A DNA stretch of 64,000 bases from Nocardiopsis sp. NRRL B-16309 (GCF_001279585.1 NZ_LGEC01000003.1:74271-138270), one strand, 5' to 3'. Numbered from the stretch's first letter, positions 8,465 through 17,505 are shown. The notes: a model not told the origin generated them from the sequence alone. Made by a program: numbers and translations.

Positions 8465-9061
8465 ATGCCCATCAGCCACACCACCGGTCCGTCCACGGCC
8501 GCCGAAGAAGGAGCCCCCGGCGAGCCGATCATGCTCGAACTGGTCGACGAGTCCGGAAGGACCATCGGAACCGCGGAGAAGCTGTCGGCGCACGTGTCGC
8601 CGGGACGGCTGCACCGGGCCTTCTCCGTGTTCCTGCTCGACGACCGGGGCCGCCTGCTGCTCCAGCGGCGCGCCCTGGGCAAGTACCACTCGCCCGGCGT
8701 GTGGTCCAACACCTGCTGCGGCCACCCCTACCCCGGTGAACCGCCCTTCCTCGCCGCGGCCCGGCGCACCACCGAGGAGCTGGGCGTGGCGCCCGTGCTC
8801 ATGCGCGAGGCCGGGACGGTGCGCTACACCCACCCCGACCCGCACTCGGGACTGGTCGAGCAGGAGTACAACCACCTCTTCGTGGGGCTGGTGGGCGGCG
8901 AGCCGCGCCCCGACCCCGAGGAGGTCGCCGAGATCGCGTTCGCCGACCCCTGGGAGATGGCGGTGCTGCCGGGGGACGGCCCCTTCTCGGCCTGGTTCCC
9001 GACGGTCCTGGAGGCGGCACTGCCCGCCGTCCGCGACCTGGCCCCCGACGCGGGCTGGTAG
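8465..9061 (+). CDS. idi: Isopentenyl-diphosphate delta-isomerase, type I
   Basis: The 198-residue Nudix-fold enzyme interconverts IPP and DMAPP, supplying the DMAPP needed to prime GPP. The type I signatures are present: NTCCGHPYPGE with the catalytic Cys, the Nudix-like AARRTTEELG, and the acidic VEQEYNHLF with catalytic Glu. ATG 8465 has GGAAGG 8 bases upstream; the upstream in-frame extension is low-complexity. It is the last gene of the 2-MIB cluster, separated from the methyltransferase by a 145-base spacer with a strong hairpin. Its N-terminal 20 residues are Pro/Gly/Ala/Ser-rich. Whether it is dedicated to 2-MIB or is the cell's only IDI cannot be told here. Confidence 0.92.
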   Translation: MPISHTTGPSTAAEEGAPGEPIMLELVDESGRTIGTAEKLSAHVSPGRLHRAFSVFLLDDRGRLLLQRRALGKYHSPGVWSNTCCGHPYPGEPPFLAAARRTTEELGVAPVLMREAGTVRYTHPDPHSGLVEQEYNHLFVGLVGGEPRPDPEEVAEIAFADPWEMAVLPGDGPFSAWFPTVLEAALPAVRDLAPDAGW

Positions 9062-9073
9062 CACCCGCGCGGC

Positions 9074-9694
9074 TCACCCGATGAGGCCGCGGCGGTAGGC
9101 CTCGCCGACCGCCGCGGCCCGGTCGCGGACGCCGAGCTTGTCGTACACGTGCTGCAGGTGGGTCTTGATGCTGGCCTCGCTGATGAACAGCCGCGCGGCG
9201 GCGGTGCGGTTGGACGCGCCCTCGGCGACCAGCCGCAGCACCTCCAGTTCCCGGTCGCTCAGCGCCCGGCGGGCGGGTGCGCGGACCTGGCCCATGAGGA
9301 GCCTGGCGGCGGCCGGAGCCAGCACCGACTCCCCGCGGTGCACCGCGCGCACCCCGCGCAGGAGTTCGTCGGGCAGGGCGTCCTTGAGCAGGTAGCCGGT
9401 GGCACCGGCCTCGATCGCGGGCAGGACGTCGCTCTCGCTGTCGAAGGTGGTCAGGACCAGCACGCGCACCCCGGGGGCCCGGCGGGCCAGCGCGGCGGTC
9501 GCCGCGACCCCGGACATCCCGGGCATGCGCAGGTCCATCAGGACCACGTCGACGCCGAGCCGCTCCACCCGGTCCAGGACCTCCTGGCCGTTGGCGGCCT
9601 CGCCGACCACCTCGATGTCGGTCTCGGCGGTGAAGGTGCCGCGCAGCCCGTCGCGGACCACGGGATGGTCGTCGGCGATCAGGACCCGGATCAC
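9074..9694 (-). CDS. NarL/LuxR-family response regulator
   Basis: The 206-residue protein has a receiver domain (IRVLIADDHPVVRDGL at the start, phospho-acceptor Asp in VVLMDLRMPG, KDAL) and a C-terminal LuxR HTH (LSDRELEVLRLVAEGASN, EASIKTHLQHVYDKLG). It is activated by the histidine kinase whose stop codon overlaps its GTG start by 4 bases, giving translational coupling. It is the last gene of a four-gene operon with an ABC-2 exporter, so it probably regulates that exporter. It is convergent with idi. Confidence 0.93.
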   Translation of the reverse strand: MIRVLIADDHPVVRDGLRGTFTAETDIEVVGEAANGQEVLDRVERLGVDVVLMDLRMPGMSGVAATAALARRAPGVRVLVLTTFDSESDVLPAIEAGATGYLLKDALPDELLRGVRAVHRGESVLAPAAARLLMGQVRAPARRALSDRELEVLRLVAEGASNRTAAARLFISEASIKTHLQHVYDKLGVRDRAAAVGEAYRRGLIG

Positions 9695-10932
9695 GGCGGG
9701 CCCGCGATCACGGGTACGGCGGCGCTGACGGCGGTACCGTCCCCGCGGCTCGACTCGATCTCCACCGTGCCTCCGATGCCTCTGATCCGCTGGCGCATGC
9801 TCGTGAGCCCGAACCCGTTCGCGGTGTCCGAGGCCATCCCGTTGCCGTCGTCGCGGACGTCGAGCAGCACCATGTCGTCAAGGTAGGACAGGGTCACCCC
9901 CACCCTGGTGGCGTCCGCGTGCTTGGCGACGTTGGTCAGCGCCTCCTGGGCGACGCGGAACAGGGACACCTCGATCGCCGGGCTCAGTGACGCGCGCTCA
10001 CCGGTGACCTCCAGCGTGGGCCGGACCCCGGACTCCTCGCCCCAGCGGCGGGTCAGCTCGCCGAGGGCCTCGGGCAGCTGGCTGTCCCGGAGCTGCGAGG
10101 GCCGCAGGGCCCGCACGGAGCGCCGCGCCTCGGTGAGCCCGTCCCTGGCCAGGTCGAGCGCGCGCCCCACGTGGGGCAGCGCCGTCCCGCCGATCCCGCC
10201 CGTCCGCTGGGCGGCCTGGATCTGCGTGACGATACCGGTGAGCCCCTGGGCCAGGGTGTCATGGATCTCGCGCGCCATCCGCTGGCGCTCGTCCAGCATC
10301 CCGGCCTCCCGGGCCTGGTCGAGCAGTTGCGCGTGCAGCCCGGCGTTCTCCTCCAGGGCGGCCTCCAGCCGGGTGACCATGACGGCGCGCTCGCGGTGCG
10401 CCTCGGCGCTGCGCTGGGCCACCACCAGGCCGCCGCCGATGGCGAGGGTCTGGACCACGATCACGCCCGCGTAGAGCCCCAGGTGCTGGAGGAACGGCGT
10501 GTCGGTGCTCGTGCCGGGCAGGCCCATGGTGCTGGTGTGCAGGGAGATCGAGGCGGCGGCGACCCCGGCGAAGGCCCACGGCGTCGGCAGCACCATGGCG
10601 TGGAAGAACGGCGTGATGGCGAACAGCAGGAAGAGGATGTCGTGCGCCATCATCACCGCGCCCAGGGCGACGAGGCCGAACACGTAGAGCAGGGCGGGCC
10701 ACAGCCGCTCCAGCCGCGCGGGCGGGGCGAAGGAGTGCCCGAACAGTACCCAGACGGCGGCCAGTGCGGCGAGGCCGAGCGCGACGGCGCGGTGGCCCTG
10801 GTCCTGGCCGGTCTGGGCCAGGACCAGGACCGTGGACAGCGGAAGCAGGAGCCAGGGCACCCAGTACACGAACCGGTCCCACCAGCGGTCCCAGTCCTGC
10901 TGGGCGTCGTCCACCGCGCCGATCGCGCTCAT
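9691..10932 (-). CDS. Sensor histidine kinase, LiaS/DesK (HisKA_3) type
   Basis: Of its 413 residues, about 5-6 membrane helices fill the first 180. A short coiled coil, the phospho-acceptor helix ERQRMAREIHDTLAQGL and an HATPase domain follow (EALTNVAKHADAT; DVRDDGNGM; GFGLTSMRQRI). Kinases of this class sense membrane state or cell-envelope antibiotics and pair with NarL-type regulators. The ATG lies 7 bases after the permease stop, with GCGGGGG just ahead. The input has no large extracellular domain, so sensing through the membrane or the adjacent ABC transporter is likely. Confidence 0.92.
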   Translation of the reverse strand: MSAIGAVDDAQQDWDRWWDRFVYWVPWLLLPLSTVLVLAQTGQDQGHRAVALGLAALAAVWVLFGHSFAPPARLERLWPALLYVFGLVALGAVMMAHDILFLLFAITPFFHAMVLPTPWAFAGVAAASISLHTSTMGLPGTSTDTPFLQHLGLYAGVIVVQTLAIGGGLVVAQRSAEAHRERAVMVTRLEAALEENAGLHAQLLDQAREAGMLDERQRMAREIHDTLAQGLTGIVTQIQAAQRTGGIGGTALPHVGRALDLARDGLTEARRSVRALRPSQLRDSQLPEALGELTRRWGEESGVRPTLEVTGERASLSPAIEVSLFRVAQEALTNVAKHADATRVGVTLSYLDDMVLLDVRDDGNGMASDTANGFGLTSMRQRIRGIGGTVEIESSRGDGTAVSAAVPVIAGPP

Positions 10933-10939
10933 CCCCCGC

Positions 10940-11698
10940 TCACTCCCATCGGAACAGCTTCGCCGCGGCCGCGGCGGCCACCGCGGCGATCACCGCCATT
11001 ATGGCCAGCTGCGCGAGCGGGCCGGTGCCCGAGGCGTCCGCGCCGCCCGACCAGCTGTCCAGCAGCAGCTGGACGCCCGGCGGGGTGACCTCGCCGAGGC
11101 GCACGAGGACGTCGGGCATGAAGATCCGGGGCAGGAACAGCCCGCCCACGAGCATCACCACCAGGTACAGGGCCATCGACAGGCCGTTCGCGACCCTGGT
11201 GCTGGGGGCCAGGGCGGCGGCCAGGACGCCGAGGGCCACCAGGGACGCCGTCCCGACGAGGAAGGCGGCGGTGAACAGCAGCGGCTGCCGGGGCAGGGGC
11301 ACGTCCAGGACGAGCCAGGCCGTCAGCACCAGCAGGGCGGAGGAGGCGAACACGGCCGCGACCACCGCGATGAGCTGGGCGGCCAGGACCAGGCCGGGGT
11401 GCACGGGCGTGGTGGACATCCGGCGCAGCACACCGTTCTCCCGGTAGGTGGCCAGGACCGACGGCAGGTGCTGGATGCCGAGGACGCCCATGCCCAGGAT
11501 CAGGGCGGTGGGGGCGAAGGTGTCGATGAACCGGACGCCGCCGAAGTCGGCGGCGGGCTCCCGCAGGACCGGCACGCTCCCGAGCCCGAGGAGGATCACG
11601 GTCGGCAGGAGCATGCCGAAGCCGAGGGTCATGGGTTCGCGGAGGACGAGCTTGACCTCGGTCGCGATGAGGTGGCGCAGGGCGGACACGGTGGACAC
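10940..11698 (-). CDS. ABC-2 type transporter permease
   Basis: The 252-residue protein has six predicted membrane segments in the DrrB-like ABC-2 arrangement: a first helix after LREPMTLGFGMLLPTV, a long loop containing ENGVLRRMSTTPV, four closely spaced helices, and a last one near ALAQLAIMAVIA. GTG 11698 is preferred because GGAAGGGG lies upstream. ATG 11737, overlapping the ATPase stop as ATGA and adding 13 residues, is also possible. It works with the ATPase immediately upstream as a half-type exporter of a small molecule or lipid. The substrate is unknown. Confidence 0.9.
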   Translation of the reverse strand: MSTVSALRHLIATEVKLVLREPMTLGFGMLLPTVILLGLGSVPVLREPAADFGGVRFIDTFAPTALILGMGVLGIQHLPSVLATYRENGVLRRMSTTPVHPGLVLAAQLIAVVAAVFASSALLVLTAWLVLDVPLPRQPLLFTAAFLVGTASLVALGVLAAALAPSTRVANGLSMALYLVVMLVGGLFLPRIFMPDVLVRLGEVTPPGVQLLLDSWSGGADASGTGPLAQLAIMAVIAAVAAAAAAKLFRWE

Positions 11699-11733
11699 GG
11701 TGGGCCCCTTCCGGCGGGGTGTGGGCGGCGGAC

Positions 11734-12642
11734 TCATGACGGGAGGCCGTTTCCGGTGAGGGCGACGAACGCGTCGTCGAGGCTGGAGCGCTCGACGCGC
11801 AGGTCCTCGGCGACCACGCGGTCGCGGGCCAGGGCGGCGGTCACCGCGTACACCAGGTTGCCCTGCCCGGTGATTCGGACCTGGGACCCGGTCCGGTGGA
11901 GCGAGGCCACCTCCGGCAGTGCGCTCAGCGCCCGTTCGTCGAGGTCGGCGGGCGCGCGGAAACTCATCCTCTGCTCCAGCCCGGCACCGGCGACCAGGCC
12001 GCCGGGGGTGTCCAGGGCGGCGATCCGGCCCCCGTCCACGAGCGCGAGCCGGTCGCAGAGCCGCTCGGCCTCGTCCATGAAGTGCGTGACCAGGACGATC
12101 GTGACGCCGGAGTCGCGCACGCGCTCGATGAGGTCCCAGGTGGTGCGCCGCGCCTGCGGGTCCAGCCCGGTGGTGAGCTCGTCCAGGACGGCGACCCTGG
12201 GCAGGCCGACGAGCGCCAGGGCGATGGACAGCCGCTGCTTCTGCCCGCCGGACAGCCGCCGGAACTGGGTGTCGCGCTGGTCGGCGATGCCCAGCATGTC
12301 CAGGAGTTCGTCGGGGTCGGCCGACTCCCGGTAGAAGGAGGCGTACAGGCGCAGTGCCTCCCCGGCCCGGAGCCGTCCGGGCAGGGCCGACTCCTGGAGC
12401 TGGGCGCCCAGGTTCTCGCGCAGTTCGGCGCGGTCCCGGCGCGGGTCGAGGCCGAGCACGCTGATCGTGCCGCCGTCCGGCACGCGCAGGCCCTCGACGC
12501 ACTCGACCGTGGTCGTCTTGCCCGCGCCGTTGGGTCCGAGGATCCCGAAGATCTCGCCCTCGTCGACGGAGAAGGACACGTCGTCGAGGACGACCTTGTC
12601 TCCGTAGCGCTTGTGCAGGTTCCTGACGTCGATGATCGGCAT
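11734..12642 (-). CDS. ABC transporter ATP-binding protein (ABC-2 exporter, DrrA-like)
   Basis: The 302-residue ATPase has Walker A GPNGAGKTTT (about 38-47), signature LSGGQKQRL, Walker B VAVLDELTTGLDP and a switch His in VTHFMDEAERL. A C-terminal extension of roughly 80 residues is typical of drug and lipid export ATPases. The start at 12642 gives MPIIDVRNLHKRYG, the standard N-terminus; the Shine-Dalgarno is weak. It is the first gene of the operon ATPase, permease, kinase, regulator and is divergent from the GAF-SpoIIE phosphatase gene 265 bases away. Confidence 0.92.
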   Translation of the reverse strand: MPIIDVRNLHKRYGDKVVLDDVSFSVDEGEIFGILGPNGAGKTTTVECVEGLRVPDGGTISVLGLDPRRDRAELRENLGAQLQESALPGRLRAGEALRLYASFYRESADPDELLDMLGIADQRDTQFRRLSGGQKQRLSIALALVGLPRVAVLDELTTGLDPQARRTTWDLIERVRDSGVTIVLVTHFMDEAERLCDRLALVDGGRIAALDTPGGLVAGAGLEQRMSFRAPADLDERALSALPEVASLHRTGSQVRITGQGNLVYAVTAALARDRVVAEDLRVERSSLDDAFVALTGNGLPS

Positions 12643-12906
12643 GGGACGAGCTTCGCGCGCGGGGGCGGCCCCGCGGATCGCCCGCCCGGCCACGGGATCG
12701 GTGGATACGGGCATCCACCGATCGGTGGAGGGACGCTCCGCCGCCGGGCGGGCCCGAGTCCGCTGAACAGGCGCGACGCGCCGGGCGAGGCTTCCAGGCG
12801 ACCGCGCGGGGGAAGGGCTTGACTGGAGGGGTGCGAGTGACGGCACGGCATCCGCGTGACCGGCAGGCCGGAAACGGTCCGCGCGATGACGGGGGAAGGG
12901 GTGGCC

Positions 12907-14298
12907 ATGGTGCCCGACGACAGCGAGCGGTCGGCGCCGGAGGGGTCCGCCGAGCCGGGCCCGCTCCACCGCGACGCGGCCGCCGGGGAGCCGCTGGTGA
13001 CGGGAGCGACCGGTGCGGTCCCGGGGCTGGGCGACGACGCGCACCTGACGGGCGTGGCCGAGCAGGTACAGGAGCTGGTCCGCACCCAGGTCCGCATGCG
13101 ATCGCTGCTGGGGGCGGTGCTGGCCCTGGGTCAGGACCTGGAGCTGAGGGCGGTCCTGCGCCGGGTGGTGGCCGCGGCGATGGAACTCCTGGACGCACGG
13201 TACGGAGCGCTCGGCATCCTGGACGACCGCGGTGACGGGCTCGCGGAGTTCATCCCGCTCGGCCTGGACGAGGAGGAGCTGCGGGCCCTCGGCGGAACGG
13301 ACCACCCGAGCGGCGAGGGGCTGCTCGGCCTGATGATCCACCAGAGCGAGCCGCTGCGGGTCGCCGACATCGGCGCGCACCCCGAGTCGGTGGGCTTCCC
13401 GCCGGGCCACCCGCCCATGCGCACCCTGCTCGGGGCGGCCGTCAGGGTCCGCGGGCGCGCGTACGGCAACATCTACGTGTCCACCCGCCGGGACGGGCAG
13501 CCCTTCGACCACCGGGACGGGGAGGTCCTCACCGCGCTGGCCGGTGCGGCGGGGATCGCCATCGAGAACGCGCGCCTGTTCGAGGAGGTGCGCACCAGCG
13601 CGGAGCGGTTCCAGCGCCTGCTCCTGCCGCGGGTGCCCGATCTGTCGCCCTTCGAGGTCGCCTCGGTCTACCGTCCGGCCGCCGCCGGACTGGGCGGGGA
13701 CTGGTACGACGCCCTCCGGCTGCGCGACGGCGCCTGTGTCGCGGTCATCGGCGACGTGATCGGCCACGACCTCGTCGCCGCGGCCTCGATGGCGCGGATC
13801 CGGAGCAAGCTGCGGGCCCTGGTCTACGACCGGCACACCTCGCCCGGCGCGGCGCTCTCCAGCCTCGACCGCATCCTGATGGCGACCGAGGAGGACGCGG
13901 TGACCACGATCAGCCTGGCGCGGATCGAGCCGACCGGGCAGGGGTGGGACCTGCGTTGGAGCACGGCGGGCCACCTGCCCCCGCTGGTGCTGTCCCCGGG
14001 CGGCGGAGCGCGCTACCTGGAGGCCGAGCCCGGCCTTCCGCTCGGTGTCGACCCCGACGTCGAGCGGCCGGACCACGTGTACCCGATGCGGCCCTCGTCC
14101 ACGGTCCTGATGTTCACCGACGGCCTGGTCGAGCACCCGGACCACCCGCTGGACCGGGGTCTGGACCGCGTGGCGGAGATCGCCGCCGCCTACGCCGACC
14201 GCTCTGTGCAGGATCTGTGCCGTGCCGTGACCGAGGGAGCGCCCGGTGACGGACACGACGACCTGGCGGTGCTCGCCGTGCGCGTACCCCGCGGGTGA
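12907..14298 (+). CDS. GAF domain-containing SpoIIE/PP2C-family protein phosphatase
   Basis: The 463-residue soluble protein has a GAF sensor domain (about 75-225: YGALGILDDRGDGLAEF, GRAYGNIYVSTRRDG) and a SpoIIE-type metal-dependent Ser/Thr phosphatase domain (about 255-463: GGDWYDALRLRDG, VIGDVIGHD, MFTDGLVE, GHDDLAVLAVRV). The acidic metal ligands GDV, TDG and HDD are intact. Such proteins usually act in partner-switching circuits that free sigma factors from anti-sigma factors. No anti-sigma gene is adjacent. ATG 12907 is chosen because GGGGAAGGGG ends 5 bases upstream; ATG 12886 is an alternative. Confidence 0.88.
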   Translation: MVPDDSERSAPEGSAEPGPLHRDAAAGEPLVTGATGAVPGLGDDAHLTGVAEQVQELVRTQVRMRSLLGAVLALGQDLELRAVLRRVVAAAMELLDARYGALGILDDRGDGLAEFIPLGLDEEELRALGGTDHPSGEGLLGLMIHQSEPLRVADIGAHPESVGFPPGHPPMRTLLGAAVRVRGRAYGNIYVSTRRDGQPFDHRDGEVLTALAGAAGIAIENARLFEEVRTSAERFQRLLLPRVPDLSPFEVASVYRPAAAGLGGDWYDALRLRDGACVAVIGDVIGHDLVAAASMARIRSKLRALVYDRHTSPGAALSSLDRILMATEEDAVTTISLARIEPTGQGWDLRWSTAGHLPPLVLSPGGGARYLEAEPGLPLGVDPDVERPDHVYPMRPSSTVLMFTDGLVEHPDHPLDRGLDRVAEIAAAYADRSVQDLCRAVTEGAPGDGHDDLAVLAVRVPRG

Positions 14299-14592
14299 CC
14301 CGGGGCCGGGACGCAGGAGTACTCCGCCGCAGGGGACGCGGAGACCGCTTGCGCGCACCCGGGCCCGCCCGTCCGCGCGTGGACGGCGCGCAGCCGCCCG
14401 TGAGGAGGGCACGGAAGGAGAATACAGGCGCGGAAACGCGCCGGTAGAGTCTCACATTCCTCCTTCCCCCGCCGAGGAAAAGCAGCCTGATCGACAGCGC
14501 GCCCGAAAGGAAATCGAGGAGCGCGCGTCAGTCATGCGCGGATACTCCGGAGAGCCGACGCCGAAATCCCCAGGAGAAACGAGGAAACCCGC

Positions 14593-15657
14593 ATGCACGT
14601 CAAAGCGCGCCGGCGAAGAACGGCGCCACCGAGATTCGTGTTGGTCAACACCGTTCTGGCGGCGGCGGTGTGGCTGCTGTGGGCACTCGTGTGGGGGCCC
14701 CGCTTCATCGACGCCCTGGACGCCAACTGGCCTGTCGCGCTCACCATGGTGTTCGGCTCCCTCATCGGAGGAGGCACCAGTGAGGGCGGCGGCGCCGTCT
14801 CCTTCCCCGTCATGACCAAGGTGCTGGACGTGCCCGCCGACGAGGCGCGCGTGTTCACCTTCGCGATCCAGTCGGTCGGCATGACGGCCGCGTCGATCTC
14901 CATCCTGGCCTGCCGCGTTCCCATCGAGAAGCGCGTGGTCGTCCACGGCTCGGCGGCCGGTGTCGTGGGCGTCGTCATCAGCGCGGTGTTCCTCGCTCCC
15001 CTCGTACCGCTCCCCTTGGTCCGTGTCCTGTTCACCATGCTCCTGGTCTCGCTCGCGATCGCACTCCTCCTACAGTTGTTCCAGCGCGAATACCGGAGGA
15101 ACCGCGCCATTCCCATGTGGAGTCACCGTGAACGCGCTCTGGTCATCGGTACGGGCCTCGCGGGGGGCCTTCTGAGCGGCGTCGCCGGTGTCGGTGAGAA
15201 CTGCGTGATGTTCCTTCTCCTGGTCCTGCTGTTCCGGGTATCGGAGAAAGTGAGTACGCCGACGACGGTCATCATGATGACCGTCGTCTCGATCGCCGCC
15301 TTCCTCACGCACGTGTTCATCGTCGGCGACTTCACCGGAGCCGTGGTCGACTACTGGATCGCGGCCTCGCCCGTGGTGGTGGTCGGCGCCCCGCTCGGTG
15401 CCTGGATCTGCACCAGGCTCACTCCTCTGACCATCAGGGCCATCCTCTTCGTCCTGATCGGGAGCGAACTGGTGAGCACACTCCTGTTCGTCGAATTCAC
15501 CGCCGCCACGGCGGCGGCCAGCCTGATCTCGCTCGCCGCCTTCACCGTCGTGTGCCTCCTGCTGGTCCGGAGCACCCGGTACGGGGCCGCCGTGAGCGCG
15601 TCGCGGACGAGCGGGGCCGGTCCGCGCGAGCCGGTCCGCACCCCGGGTCCCGTGTAG
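14593..15657 (+). CDS. TSUP (TauE/SafE) family membrane transporter
   Basis: The 354-residue protein has 8-9 hydrophobic helices in two related halves, each with a glycine-rich signature (GSLIGGGTSEGGGAVSFPV in the first, GLLSGVAGVGENCVM in the second). TSUP members export or import sulfite, sulfoacetate or related organic anions; the substrate cannot be assigned. The ATG is preceded by GAGGAAA at a good distance. The 294-base region before it (14299-14592) holds no gene. It stands alone between a phosphatase and a cellulase gene. Confidence 0.85.
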   Translation: MHVKARRRRTAPPRFVLVNTVLAAAVWLLWALVWGPRFIDALDANWPVALTMVFGSLIGGGTSEGGGAVSFPVMTKVLDVPADEARVFTFAIQSVGMTAASISILACRVPIEKRVVVHGSAAGVVGVVISAVFLAPLVPLPLVRVLFTMLLVSLAIALLLQLFQREYRRNRAIPMWSHRERALVIGTGLAGGLLSGVAGVGENCVMFLLLVLLFRVSEKVSTPTTVIMMTVVSIAAFLTHVFIVGDFTGAVVDYWIAASPVVVVGAPLGAWICTRLTPLTIRAILFVLIGSELVSTLLFVEFTAATAAASLISLAAFTVVCLLLVRSTRYGAAVSASRTSGAGPREPVRTPGPV

Positions 15658-15795
15658 GCGCCGCACGGCGCCGACCCGGCGACAGGACCGATGTCGCGGC
15701 TCGTCTCCGATCCGGTGACGGACGCCGTACGCGCCCCGGGGCGGATTCCGCGAAAAACCGCGGTTACCCCCCTGGGGCCGGGCGGTTCCAGCGGG

Positions 15796-15822
15796 TAGCC
15801 TGCGGGACTGGGAGCGCTCCCA
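15796..15822 (+). promoter_or_regulatory. CelR/CebR operator and -10 box of the GH6 cellulase gene
   Basis: TGGGAGCGCTCCCA at 15809-15822 is the exact 14-bp palindrome known as the binding site of the LacI-type cellulose regulators CelR (Thermobifida) and CebR (Streptomyces), which release on cellobiose. A -10-like TAGCCT at 15796-15801 puts transcription start inside the operator, fitting repression. The regulator gene itself is not in the window. Confidence 0.88.
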
Positions 15823-15881
15823 GAAGCAATGAGCACGGGGGTGGCGGGGGGACCGCACGTACACCGACCGAAGGAAGGCCC

Positions 15882-17207
15882 ATGTCCCGCACACGCACAG
15901 CCATCGGAGCCGTGCTCGGCTCAGCGACGGCCCTGGCGGCCGCGGCGGCGCTGCTCGGCACACCGTCCGCGGCAGCCGCCGAACCGGAGTTCTACGTCAA
16001 TCCCGACACCTCGGCGGCCGTCTGGGTCCGTGAGAACCCGGACGACCCCCGCGCCGAGGTGATCGCCGACCGCATCGCCTCGGTCGCCCAGGCGACCTGG
16101 TTCACCGAGCACAACCCCGACGAGGTCCGCGCCGACGTCGACGCGGTGGTCAGCGCCGCCGACGCCCAGGGGCAGACCCCGATCCTGGTCGTCTACAACA
16201 TCCCCGGACGCGACTGCGGCAACCACAGCGGCGGCGGCGCGCCCAGCCACGACGCCTACCGGGACTGGGTGGACGAGGTCGCCGCCGGCCTGGAGGGCCG
16301 CCCCGCGACCATCGTCCTGGAGCCCGACGCACTGCCCCTGGTGAGCGCGTGCAGCGACCCCTCCCAGCTCCTGGCATCGATGGCCCACGCGGGCCAGGCC
16401 CTGATGCAGGGCTCCTCCGACGCCCGGGTCTACTTCGACATCGGCCACTCGGCCTGGCTGGAGCCCCAGGAGGCCGCCGACCTGCTCAACGGCGCGGACA
16501 TCGCGCACAGCGCGCACGGGATCGCCACCAACACCTCCAACTACAACTGGACCGACGACGAGGTCGCCTTCGCCGAGTCCGTCATCGCCGCCACCGGCGT
16601 GTCCGGGCTGGGCGCCGTGATCGACACCAGCCGCAACGGCAACGGGCCCGCGTCCGACGGGGAGTGGTGCGACCCGCCCGGGCGCATGATCGGCCTGCCC
16701 AGCACGACGGGCACCGGCAACGCGCTGATCGACGCCTTCATCTGGACCAAACTGCCGGGCGAGGCCGACGGCTGCATCGCCCCCGCCGGCCAGTTCGTCC
16801 CCCAGGCCGCCTACGACATGGCCGTGAACGCGCCCCTGCCCCCGGTGGACCCCACGGATCCGGGTGAGGAGCCCTCCGACCCCGGGGAGGACCCGAGCGA
16901 CCCGCCCGGTGACGGCGACTGCTCCGCGCAGTACACGGTGGTCTCCGACTGGGAGGGCGGCTTCCAGGCGGCGGTGACGGTCACCGCCGACGCACCGGTC
17001 GACGGCTGGACCGTGACGTGGACCTACACCGACGGTCGGCGCCTGGACCAGGGCTGGAACGCCGACATCGTCTCCGACGGGGCTCAGGTCACCGCTAGCG
17101 ACCTGGGCTGGAACGGCGCGCTGGGCGCCGGTGACAGCGCGGAGTTCGGCTTCACGGGCACCGGCTCCGGGAGCGGGGCCCCGGACCTGGAGTGCGCCGC
17201 GGACTGA
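15882..17207 (+). CDS. Secreted GH6 cellulase with C-terminal CBM2
   Basis: The 441-residue enzyme has a signal peptide (arginine start, hydrophobic core, PSAAAAEPE cleavage region near 34), a glycoside hydrolase family 6 catalytic domain (about 40-310), an acidic Pro/Asp/Glu linker (about 316-345) and a family 2 cellulose-binding module. GH6 signatures are VVYNIPGRDCGNHSGGG and ATIVLEPDAL (general acid Asp), with a further active-site Asp in EWCDPPGRM. It cleaves beta-1,4-glucan with inversion. The fairly short catalytic domain suits an endoglucanase, but an exo mode is not excluded. AAGGAAGG lies just ahead of ATG 15882, and a CelR operator sits 60 bases upstream. Confidence 0.94.
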   Translation: MSRTRTAIGAVLGSATALAAAAALLGTPSAAAAEPEFYVNPDTSAAVWVRENPDDPRAEVIADRIASVAQATWFTEHNPDEVRADVDAVVSAADAQGQTPILVVYNIPGRDCGNHSGGGAPSHDAYRDWVDEVAAGLEGRPATIVLEPDALPLVSACSDPSQLLASMAHAGQALMQGSSDARVYFDIGHSAWLEPQEAADLLNGADIAHSAHGIATNTSNYNWTDDEVAFAESVIAATGVSGLGAVIDTSRNGNGPASDGEWCDPPGRMIGLPSTTGTGNALIDAFIWTKLPGEADGCIAPAGQFVPQAAYDMAVNAPLPPVDPTDPGEEPSDPGEDPSDPPGDGDCSAQYTVVSDWEGGFQAAVTVTADAPVDGWTVTWTYTDGRRLDQGWNADIVSDGAQVTASDLGWNGALGAGDSAEFGFTGTGSGSGAPDLECAAD

Positions 17208-17444
17208 GCGGGTCCGCGGTGACGGTGGGGCGGGCCCGGAGCCCGTCCCACCCGCACCCCTCGCGGGGAGCCCGTCACGGGCAGGCGGCGGGGACGCGGC
17301 TATGCCGACGCCGCCACCGGGGAGAGCGCGCAGCGGCGACCGCGTCTGCGCGGGCCGGGCAGGGCGTGCCGGTGAGCGGCCGGGCCCGGCACGGGCCACC
17401 GCCGCCGCGGAGCGGTCCGGAGCGCGCGTTCCCGTACTGTGACA

Positions 17445-17475
17445 GCGTCCGCCCGCACCCCGTGCGGGCGGACGC
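17445..17475 (+). other. Perfect hairpin in the leader of the siderophore-interacting gene
   Basis: A 14-bp perfect stem (17445-17458 and 17462-17475) with a 3-base loop ends 30 bases before ATG 17506. A TACTGT hexamer at 17435-17440 would place it at the very 5' end of the transcript. Termination, mRNA protection or a leftover terminator are all possible. The rest of 17208-17444 shows nothing recognisable. Confidence 0.5.
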
Positions 17476-17505
17476 CGAGCGTCCACGCGAGGAAGGAAAC
17501 ATCCC

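Noticed and set aside
10940..14412. Long minus-strand ORFs appearing to fuse the ABC genes to extra N-terminal domains
   Set aside because: The extensions are Arg/Pro-rich antisense of the phosphatase gene and of the ATPase; family N-termini, overlaps and ribosome sites place the true starts at 12642 and 11698-11737.
17208..17505. IdeR/DmdR iron box upstream of the siderophore-interacting gene
   Set aside because: No TTAGGTTAGG-like inverted repeat is present; only an unrelated GC hairpin.
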